From the NCBI GenBank assembly GCA_003219675.1, contig QHPW01000054.1, forward strand, positions 10,402-16,136: a stretch of 5,735 nt of DNA, written 5' to 3'. The translations under genes and the position numbers were made by a program. Below the pieces are notes generated by a model that was not told the DNA's origin, did not search any database, and saw only the letters and a list, made by a program, of their open reading frames with translations. This DNA is from Verrucomicrobiota bacterium (GTDB taxonomy: Bacteria > Verrucomicrobiota > Verrucomicrobiia > Limisphaerales > AV2). This document shows, piece by piece, positions 1-5,735 of this stretch. Numbering within the stretch: position 1 is the first letter of the stretch; every line of letters begins with the position of its first letter.

Positions 1-975
<975 letters not shown>

Positions 976-979
<4 letters not shown>

Positions 980-1695
980 CAAACTACGAATTGCTTTCGT
1001 TCACCAGCGACGACGCGCTGTCAAGTGCCGCCGCGGACCTTTGGCTGGATGAACTGTCGTCGCGGGCCGGCGCGGAGACGTCGTATTGCGTGGCGTTATC
1101 CGGCGGACGGATCGCCCAAAAGTTTTTCACCGCTGTTGCCGGACGCGCCAAAGCAAGATCGGTTTCGTTTGCGGCGATCCACTTTTTCTGGGGCGACGAG
1201 CGCTGCGTGCCGCCGACGGACGTAGAAAGCAATTTCGCGCTGGCCAAAGCGCATCTGCTCGATCCGCTTCGAATCCTTCCCGACAAAATTCATCGCGTGC
1301 GCGGCGAGATTTCACCCGACCGGGCCGCGTCGGAAGCCGAGGCCGAGCTTTGCCGTCTCGCGCCGATGAACGCGGCCGGCCAGCCGGTGCTCGACCTGAT
1401 TTTTCTGGGAATGGGCGAGGACGGACATGTGGCTTCGCTCTTTCCCGACGCGCCGGACGGAGTGGTTCGGAGCAAGTCGGTCTATTTGCCCGTCCTCGCC
1501 CCCAAGCCGCCGCCTCAACGGATCACGATCAATTTCGCGACCATCACCGCCGCGCGACGGGTGTGGGTGCTGGCGTCGGGCGCGGGCAAACAAAACGCGC
1601 TTCGTGAATCGCTCTCGGCAGACGGCAAATTGCCGCTGGCCCGCGTGATTCAGCCGCGGGAGAAAACCACGCTTTTCACCGACATCGTGGCGTAG
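976..1695 (+). CDS. pgl: 6-phosphogluconolactonase (DevB/Pgl type)
   Basis: Hydrolyses 6-phosphoglucono-delta-lactone to 6-phosphogluconate, the second step of the oxidative pentose phosphate pathway and the reaction immediately after zwf. From GTG 976 the product is 239 residues, normal for the bacterial DevB/Pgl family (about 230-260). Family motifs appear in order: LSGG (residues 41-44), WGDER (72-76) followed by the VESNF segment, GMGEDGHVASLFPD (145-158) with the His expected in the active site, then RITINFATITAARRV and a C-terminal block ending LFTDIVA. The usual SGGST is SGGRI here and the usual GHTASL is GHVASL, both conservative-looking variants. The GTGA overlap with the zwf stop and the GGAG inside zwf indicate translational coupling in one operon. 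No convincing intrinsic terminator follows; the convergent fkbM gene ends 30 bases downstream. Function is secure; the exact start is well supported but inferred. Confidence 0.95.
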
Positions 1696-1725
1696 CAAGT
1701 GGATCCAGAGCTGGCACTCGGGTGT

Positions 1726-2450
1726 TCATTCCAGCGCGTAGTACACCGATTCCCAGGCGATTGGGCTGTGGTGCCCGAAGAAAAGACGGTAGCTCGGATT
1801 CAAGGATTTCAGCTTGTCGGGAATTTCCCAGAGGTCTTCTGGTTTGTGGTATGCCGAGATCGCAAGGCGGGGCTTGAATTCGCGAATGACATTTGCGGCT
1901 CCGGCAATCGCCCGCATCTCTGCCGCCTCGATGTCCATCTTGATGAAGTCGAGGCGGTGGAGTGTGTTTTTTGCGTAGTCATCAAGTGTCGTCATTGCGA
2001 AGGCATCGACCGCAAGACCTCCTGGAGAGATCTCTGTCGAGTCGGCCCGATTCCCAGTCATCGCGCGAGTCTGGTCGCCGACGGCGAGTACATTGATACG
2101 CAAAACCGCCGCGAGCGAAGGGTTGAGCGAGTTCTGCAACTCACAATAGCGCGCGTGCAGCGGCACGGGGTCAAACAGATGGACCTCACCCTCCGTCCCG
2201 ACGAGTGCGCCGAACAGAAGTGACAAGTCACCAATGCACGCCCCGCAATCGAGCACGACATCGCCCTGAGGCCAAGGTCGCGAGCAATTGTGCCTGCGAC
2301 GCGACGAGCGGCGGTGAGCAAAGTCGGTTTGGTATGAGACTCGTACCAGGCCCATTCAAACTCGGGATCTTTACGCCCGCGTTCCGAAGAGCGCCGACAA
2401 AATTCGATCTGCCAATTGATGCTGTCCAACCAGTTCTGTCGGGCGTTCAT
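1726..2450 (-). pseudogene. FkbM-family SAM-dependent methyltransferase, split by a one-base frameshift
   Basis: The product would be about 240 residues. Codons from ATG 2450 (reading MNARQNWLDSINWQ) run in one frame to about 2270. The remainder, starting near QGDVVLDCGACIG, is in another frame and ends at TGA 1728-1726. The second part has the FkbM hallmarks: SAM-binding motif I (VVLDCGACIG), the acidic loop FDPVP, DFIKMDIEAAE, and the C-terminal PRLAISAYHKPEDLWEIP and YRLFFGHH blocks. FkbM proteins are typically O-methyltransferases acting on sugars, polyketides or other small molecules; no substrate can be assigned here. A GAGGAG Shine-Dalgarno 6 bases before ATG 2450 fixes the start. The simplest repair is one missing base around 2265-2285, for example one more C in the GGCCT at 2268-2272 read on the minus strand, which would join DLG to PQGDVV. 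The downstream frame alone has an ATG at 2355 without a good ribosome site, so a shortened but active protein is possible though unlikely. The gene is convergent with pgl and of lower GC than its neighbours. Confidence 0.85.
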
Positions 2451-2456
2451 CTCAGG

Positions 2457-2462
2457 CTCCTC
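2457..2462 (-). promoter_or_regulatory. Shine-Dalgarno GAGGAG for the fkbM gene
   Basis: Read on the minus strand, GAGGAG stands 6 bases before ATG 2450-2448. It selects this start over the in-frame ATG at 2471 and lies just after the stop of the upstream open-frame remnant, an operon-like arrangement. Confidence 0.65.
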
Positions 2463-2464
2463 TT

Positions 2465-2761
2465 CTACCACCCACGCGAGAAAACGGTGTTCTGGCTTGC
2501 AGTGCTGGCCGTGCGCTTCACCAATGTGGAAATGAATGGCTCCCTGTCCGGGACATAATCGACCCGAAGCTTGCGCGCCGCGCTGGAAAGAATGATTTTG
2601 CCCGTATCGGTTGTCAACACCAAGAATCGGTTCTTGAGACTTTCATAATTCTTTTTGAACGGATTTCGAGGTCCTGATTTCAAATCACCACTGAAGTAGT
2701 CAGGACGCTGTTCGCTAAGGGTTGGCAGAGAGGTCCTGTTAGTAACGAGGTTCGAGCAGCG
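2465..2761 (-). pseudogene. Unidentified open-frame remnant upstream of fkbM
   Basis: On the minus strand a frame is open for 98 codons from just after a TAA at 2764-2762 to TAG at 2467-2465. No ATG or GTG occurs in it; the first usable start is a TTG at 2683, giving 72 residues (beginning MKSGPRNPFKKNYES) without a recognisable Shine-Dalgarno. I do not recognise the protein, and no membrane segment or motif stands out. Its stop is followed after 2 bases by the fkbM ribosome site and after 14 bases by the fkbM start, the spacing expected for a preceding gene in an operon. It could therefore be the 3' end of a lost gene, a small TTG-started gene, or simply a chance open frame. The composition is low-GC (35% by hand count in 2641-2700). 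Low confidence that it is coding. Confidence 0.25.
2668..2738. repeat. Nine-base direct repeat GAGGTCCTG with an inverted partial copy
   Basis: GAGGTCCTG occurs at 2668-2676 and again at 2730-2738. Between them TCAGGAC (2700-2706) is the exact reverse complement of GTCCTGA (2671-2677). The copies could be protein-binding half-sites, RNA stem arms or the leftovers of a rearrangement. Short repeats also arise by chance, so the meaning is open. Confidence 0.3.
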
Positions 2762-2850
2762 TTACAGTTGGCCTCGTTACCCTTCTGAGCGCCCGGGTGA
2801 GGGCGTCAGCGACCTCATCACCACTGAGCCGGAGCAATCCGGCTCTTTTT
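2730..2850 (+). ncRNA. Putative structured RNA: three-way junction followed by an intrinsic terminator
   Basis: Four stems can be drawn by hand on the + strand. P1 pairs GAGGTC (2730-2735) with GACCTC (2811-2816). P2 pairs GTAACGAGG (2742-2750) with CCTCGTTAC (2772-2780), nine perfect pairs. P3 pairs CTGA-G-CGCCC (2785-2794) with GGGCGTCAG (2801-2809), nine pairs with one bulged G and a GGGTGA loop. A terminator hairpin follows at 2826-2850. P1 encloses P2 and P3 with short linkers, as in many riboswitches and small RNAs. I do not recognise a known class: no TPP, SAM, cobalamin, glycine, SRP, 6S or tmRNA consensus was seen. No good promoter was found; CATAAT at 2644-2649 could be a -10 box but has no -35 partner. 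Chance pairing in GC-rich DNA is the main alternative. Confidence 0.35.
2826..2850 (+). terminator. Rho-independent terminator pointing rightwards
   Basis: A perfect 7-bp stem, GAGCCGG (2826-2832) with CCGGCTC (2839-2845), has a 6-base AGCAAT loop and is followed at once by five T residues (2846-2850). The minus strand lacks a T run, so it acts on + strand transcripts. Because fkbM is on the minus strand, it terminates either read-through from pgl or a transcript starting in 2600-2740. Confidence 0.75.
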
Positions 2851-2919
2851 GTTGGCGAAAACGGGGGTTTGGAGCCGCGGCGTGTTGGGTCGTCGCTTTG
2901 CGGCCCTCGGAATTCGGCG

Positions 2920-2948
2920 TTGCAACAGCATCGTCCGGCCCCTAAAAT
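2920..2948 (+). promoter_or_regulatory. Candidate sigma70-type promoter for accA
   Basis: TTGCAA (2920-2925, 4 of 6 to TTGACA) and TAAAAT (2943-2948, 5 of 6 to TATAAT) are separated by exactly 17 bases. Initiation would be near 2955, giving a 5' leader of about 23 bases before the accA ATG. It sits after the terminator at 2826-2850, so accA would be expressed independently of upstream transcription. Confidence 0.5.
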
Positions 2949-2960
2949 CCCGGCCGTCAA

Positions 2961-2981
2961 ATGCCGGCGCGCGTGCTATGA
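2961..2981 (+). other. Six-codon upstream ORF overlapping the accA start
   Basis: ATG 2961 opens a frame reading MPARVL whose TGA (2979-2981) overlaps the accA ATG (2978-2980) as ATGA. Neither ATG has a clear Shine-Dalgarno. If translated, it would couple to accA; it may equally be fortuitous. Confidence 0.2.
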
Positions 2982-3958
2982 AACACTATCTTGATTTCGA
3001 GAAACCCATCGTGGAATTGCAGCGCAAGCTCGAGGAACTCAAAAAGCATCCGGACACCCATTCGCTGGGCATCAGCTTCGAGGAGGAAGCCGCGCAGATT
3101 GAAAAAAAGATTGAGGAAACCCGGCGGCTGATTTTTTCCAACTTGAGTCCCTGGCAGCGGGTTCAGTTGGCGCGCCATCCCAAACGGCCCTACACGCTCG
3201 ATTATCTGCAAATGACCTTCGCCGATTTTTCCGAACTGCACGGCGACCGGCGCTTTTCCGACGACCGCGCCATTGTGGGCGGTTTTGCGCGGCTGGGCGA
3301 TCAGAAGGTCATGGTGATCGGCACACAAAAAGGGCGCGAGACGAAGGAAAACATCCTGCGCAATTTTGGTTCCGCCCATCCGGAGGGCTATCGCAAGGCG
3401 CTTCGATTGATGCGCATGGCGGCCAGGTTCGGGCTGCCGATCCTGACGCTCATTGACACCGCGGGCGCTTACCCCGGCATCGGCGCGGAGGAACGCCACA
3501 TCGCCGAGGCCATCGCCGTCAATCTGCGCGAGATGATGTTGTTCGACGTGCCCATCGTCGCGGTGGTGATCGGCGAAGGCGGTTCGGGCGGCGCGCTGGG
3601 CATTGGCGTGGCCGATCGCGTGCTGATTCTGGAAAACGCCTATTACTCGGTCATCAGCCCGGAGGGGTGCGCAGCGATTCTGTGGAAGGACCGCGCGGCC
3701 GCGGCAAAAGCGGCCGAGGCCCTGAAAATCACGGCCAGAGAGCTCCAGACACTTGGCCTGGTGGACGAAATCATTCCCGAACCGCTCGGCGGCGCCCACA
3801 ACGATCCGGCCGCGACCGCGCAGACGTTGAAACAGCACCTGCTCAAACAACTGAAGCAGTTGCACAAGCTGTCTTCGGCCGAACGATTGAAAAAACGGTA
3901 TGACAAATTCCGGTCCTACGGCCACTATTGGGAAAAGCCACGCGCCGAGGCCGCGTAG
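2978..3958 (+). CDS. accA: Acetyl-CoA carboxylase, carboxyltransferase subunit alpha
   Basis: With AccD it forms the carboxyltransferase that moves the carboxyl group from biotin carboxyl carrier protein to acetyl-CoA, making malonyl-CoA for fatty acid synthesis in the cytoplasm. From ATG 2978 it is 326 residues, against 319 in E. coli. The start MKHYLDFEKPIVELQ aligns with the E. coli N terminus, which rules out the in-frame ATG at 2849, 43 codons upstream. Landmarks: a charged coiled-coil-like N-terminal helix pair, ARHPKRPYTLDY, GTQKGRETKENI, PEGYRKALRLM, DTAGAYPG from residue 160, the glycine-rich oxyanion segment GEGGSGGAL (199-207), SVISPEGCAAILWK and IIPEPLGGAH. All conserved family blocks look intact. 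There is no clear Shine-Dalgarno before the ATG. accD is not visible, which is common because the subunits are often encoded apart. Very secure. Confidence 0.97.
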   Translation: MKHYLDFEKPIVELQRKLEELKKHPDTHSLGISFEEEAAQIEKKIEETRRLIFSNLSPWQRVQLARHPKRPYTLDYLQMTFADFSELHGDRRFSDDRAIVGGFARLGDQKVMVIGTQKGRETKENILRNFGSAHPEGYRKALRLMRMAARFGLPILTLIDTAGAYPGIGAEERHIAEAIAVNLREMMLFDVPIVAVVIGEGGSGGALGIGVADRVLILENAYYSVISPEGCAAILWKDRAAAAKAAEALKITARELQTLGLVDEIIPEPLGGAHNDPAATAQTLKQHLLKQLKQLHKLSSAERLKKRYDKFRSYGHYWEKPRAEAA

Positions 3959-3960
3959 CT

Positions 3961-3978
3961 GAATCGCGTCGCCGATTC
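3961..3978 (+). repeat. Small hairpin in the accA-manA gap
   Basis: GAATCG (3961-3966) pairs perfectly with CGATTC (3973-3978) around a 6-base loop, directly after the accA stop. No T run follows, so it is not a classical intrinsic terminator. It could stabilise the accA mRNA 3' end or be chance. The remaining 27 bases to manA show no promoter. Confidence 0.25.
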
Positions 3979-4005
3979 CCAAACCGCGCGCTCCTGATCG
4001 TCTTC

Positions 4006-4918
4006 ATGCTTTACCCGCTGACGTTCCACCCGGTTTTCAAGGAGCGCGTCTGGGGCGGGCGCCGACTGGAACAACTCTATCGGAAGAAACTCCCGCCGAC
4101 CGTCCCGATTGGCGAGTCGTGGGAAATCACCGACCGGCCTGAGGGCGTGAGTGTCGTTGCGCACGGGCCGCTGGCAGGAAAAGACCTGCGCTGGCTGATG
4201 GAGCATCAGTCCGAAGCGGGAGAAACTGTCGCTCCAAGTCCATCCTCCGGCCGGCGTCGCCGCGCGCCTCGGCGGCGAACCGAAGACGGAAATGTGGTAC
4301 ATCGCCGACGCGCGGCCGGACGCGGAGCTGTACGTCGGCCTGCGCCGCGGCGTCACGCGCGCCGAGTTCGAACGCAACCTCAAGGACGGCTCGGTAGCCG
4401 ACTGCTTTCATCGCGTGCGAGTCAAGTCCGGCGACGCGATGTATCTGCCGAGCGGCAGGGTGCATGCGATTGGCGCCGGCATTGTGATTTTTGAAATCCA
4501 ACAGAACTCGGACACAACCTTTCGCGTGTTTGACTGGAATCGGCCTGGACTGGACGGCAAACCGCGCGAGTTGCACCTGGAACAGTCCCTGAAATGCATC
4601 GACTTTGATGACTTTGAACCCGGGCTGATGGAAGGCGAACTTCTAAGCGGCAAAGACGGCGGCATCGAGCGGCGATCGCTCCTCAAGGACCCGCTGTTCT
4701 CGGTAGCGGTGATGAAGTGCCTGCGCGGTGAGAGTCTGGAAATCCGCGGTGCGACCGCGGAAATCATCGGCGTTTTGCAGGGGCGGCTCGCCGTGGTTCA
4801 TCGCGGCGAAGAAATCCGGCTTGCGCCCGGCCAGTTCTGCCTGAAACCGGCGGGCGTCGAACGCGTCACATTGAATTTCCGCCCGCCGGTCAGTTTTCTC
4901 CAAATCAGGCCGGGGTGA
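4006..4918 (+). pseudogene. manA: Mannose-6-phosphate isomerase (cupin type) with an out-of-frame internal deletion
   Basis: Phosphomannose isomerase interconverts mannose-6-phosphate and fructose-6-phosphate, a zinc enzyme of the cytoplasm supplying mannose and GDP-sugar precursors. Codons from ATG 4006 give the typical N terminus (MLYPLTFHPVFKERVWGG, then IGESWEI-DRPEG) as far as LMEHQ, residues 64-68, ending at 4209. The family sequence then resumes one base out of frame at REKLSLQVHPP (from 4217) and runs to TGA 4916-4918. The later part carries the zinc-site residues: Q and H of QVH (4235-4243), E of KTEMWY (4289-4291) and H of GRVHA (4463-4465), plus FEIQQNSDTTFRVFDW. The conserved section expected between the two halves, normally containing an FPLLVKxLDA-like stretch, is absent. 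The repaired product is about 302 residues against roughly 315-325 expected. The original frame would continue as nonsense to a stop at 4492-4494. The downstream frame has a TGA at 4196-4198 and no start before ATG 4292, which already lies past QVH and the Glu. As written the gene should not give an active enzyme. Confidence 0.88.
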
Positions 4919-4979
4919 CAGTGGAAACCTGCTTCTGCCAAATACGTTATTGTCGGCTTGTCTGGATGAACCGATTGTT

Positions 4980-4985
4980 GGAAGG
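4980..4985 (+). promoter_or_regulatory. Shine-Dalgarno GGAAGG for the membrane/TPR gene
   Basis: GGAAGG lies 9 bases before GTG 4995. The frame is open further upstream (back past 4920), so this site is the main reason for choosing GTG 4995; TTG 4989 would be too close to it. Confidence 0.5.
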
Positions 4986-4994
4986 TTTTTGACT

Positions 4995-5735
4995 GTGAAG
5001 AAGCGCGGCAGTGATTATTTCAAAAAGCGACTTGCGAATCGGCTTGTTTATTTTCCGCTGCTGCGCCTGCTGATTTTTAACTTCTGGTTCCGGCTGGTCT
5101 TCGCCGGGTTCGTCCTCCTTTTGATTTTTCTGGCGATGTTTCTGCCAAGGATCTGGCGGGTGACGCCGCCGGGCTTTCTGCCCCTGGTCAGAATCAGCGG
5201 GCTCGACATGGCGCGGGCCTGGTCGTTGAAGCGAAGCGCGCTGCGTTCCATGGCGGCGGGAGATTCTGACAGAGCGGTTTACGCATGGCAGGCCGCGGTG
5301 CGCAACAATCCCGCCGATTCCGCGATGCTGCGCGGCGCCTTGACGAATTTTCTGCGGTTGGACCGGCCGAACCCCGGATACCAGGGGCTGGCGGTCGGGC
5401 AGACGCTCTGGCTGCTGCGGCTGAGCCGAACCAACGATGCCGACGTGGAGTTGGTATCGCAGGTTTACGACAAGCTCCGGCTTTACGATCCGGCGTTGCG
5501 CTTGCTTGGACCGTTGGAAGACCGACTGAGCCCGTCGGAGGAGTCCGTTTACTTGAAGGCGCTGTTTCATTCCGGACAGATGGCGCGATTCGGCGGCCGC
5601 TGGCAAAAGTCGGCAGGGAAGCGCTCAAACATCGCGCCTGATCTGCGGGTTTACCACGCTGCCTACCGGGCCGGCTGGGGCCCTTCATTCGAGGCCGCTG
5701 CCGGACGGAAGCAGTTGGAAGCGGCGTTGGAAGAC
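4995..5735 (+). CDS. Membrane-anchored TPR-like protein of unknown function (3' end outside window)
   Basis: From GTG 4995 the frame is open for 247 codons to the window edge with no stop. The N terminus is strongly basic (VKKRGSDYFKKR), followed by a hydrophobic stretch; the core transmembrane segment is about residues 34-51 (LVFAGFVLLLIFLAMFL). By the positive-inside rule the short N terminus should be cytoplasmic and the rest exported. After the anchor, residues from about 70 onward look like helical repeats of the TPR type: the stretch from about 82 to 108 (ALRSMAAGDSDRAVYAWQAAV, then NNPAD) fits the TPR pattern of small residues and ends at the usual N-P-D turn. Further helices follow but I could not fit them to firm repeats. 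No catalytic motif was seen. TPR domains commonly bind proteins, so a scaffold or envelope-assembly role is possible but unproven. It starts 76 bases after manA and may be co-transcribed; no clear promoter was found between them. Confidence 0.75.
   Translation, partial: MKKRGSDYFKKRLANRLVYFPLLRLLIFNFWFRLVFAGFVLLLIFLAMFLPRIWRVTPPGFLPLVRISGLDMARAWSLKRSALRSMAAGDSDRAVYAWQAAVRNNPADSAMLRGALTNFLRLDRPNPGYQGLAVGQTLWLLRLSRTNDADVELVSQVYDKLRLYDPALRLLGPLEDRLSPSEESVYLKALFHSGQMARFGGRWQKSAGKRSNIAPDLRVYHAAYRAGWGPSFEAAAGRKQLEAALED

Noticed and set aside
1696..1725. Bidirectional terminator between convergent pgl and fkbM
   Set aside because: Only a trivial CCAG/CTGG palindrome with a 2-base loop and no T run is present.
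1699..2223. A 174-codon + strand frame (GTG start) opposite fkbM
   Set aside because: It is antisense to clear FkbM motifs on the minus strand and has no recognisable features of its own.
2589..2617. Minus-strand promoter for fkbM with a perfect TTGACA (2617-2612)
   Set aside because: At a 17-base spacing the -10 position reads CATTCT, only 3 of 6 to consensus, and other spacings are no better.
2739..2785. tRNA-like GGTTCGAGC word in the inverted-repeat segment
   Set aside because: The flanks do not pair as a T arm, and no D arm, anticodon arm or acceptor stem can be drawn.
2957..3982. A 341-codon minus-strand open frame covering all of accA
   Set aside because: It is the antisense shadow of a strongly conserved gene in high-GC DNA; its translation shows no family motif, while the + frame matches AccA throughout.
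3928..4005. Upstream ATG start for manA overlapping accA
   Set aside because: The 26 extra residues are a basic chain with no PMI similarity; the family N terminus begins at MLYPLTFHPVF (4006).
4947..5606. A 219-codon minus-strand open frame over the last gene
   Set aside because: The translation is a Q/R/P-rich low-complexity chain with no domain. The + frame has a ribosome site, a transmembrane anchor and a TPR-like pattern and stays open to the window edge.

Overview
This is a bacterial chromosomal window, mostly high-GC, carrying housekeeping sugar and lipid metabolism genes. The gene set and protein flavour resemble environmental Verrucomicrobiota (Pedosphaera/Limisphaerales-like). That placement is an inference from general resemblance, not from a marker gene. 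No CRISPR array, tRNA, rRNA, transposase or phage gene was seen, and I do not see a clear new multi-gene system. The items worth a second look are two damaged genes and a structured stretch of intergenic DNA.

Layout, left to right. (1) 1-979, + strand: the C-terminal two thirds of glucose-6-phosphate dehydrogenase (zwf). Its stop overlaps the GTG start of 6-phosphogluconolactonase (pgl, 976-1695) in a GTGA overlap, so the two genes form a tight oxidative pentose phosphate operon carrying out consecutive reactions. (2) 1726-2450, - strand, convergent with pgl: an FkbM-family methyltransferase gene split by a one-base frameshift, preceded by an open-frame remnant (2465-2761, -). This block is clearly less GC-rich than its surroundings. 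(3) 2668-2850: an inverted-repeat-rich segment ending in a textbook + strand intrinsic terminator. It can fold as a three-way junction and may be a small RNA or leader. (4) 2920-3958, +: a candidate sigma70-type promoter and accA, the carboxyltransferase alpha subunit of acetyl-CoA carboxylase. (5) 4006-4918, +: a cupin-type mannose-6-phosphate isomerase (manA) that has apparently lost roughly 20 codons out of frame. Its first 68 codons and its zinc-site-bearing remainder lie in different frames. (6) 4995 to the window edge, +: the start of a membrane-anchored, TPR-like protein of unknown role, running off the window.

How the genes relate: zwf and pgl feed NADPH and pentose phosphates; accA commits acetyl-CoA to fatty acid synthesis, which consumes that NADPH; manA interconverts mannose-6-phosphate and fructose-6-phosphate for glycan precursors. 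FkbM enzymes often O-methylate sugars or other small molecules, but nothing here identifies this one's substrate. Two lesions in under 3 kb (fkbM and manA) mean that either genuine gene decay or assembly error must be considered before biological conclusions are drawn.
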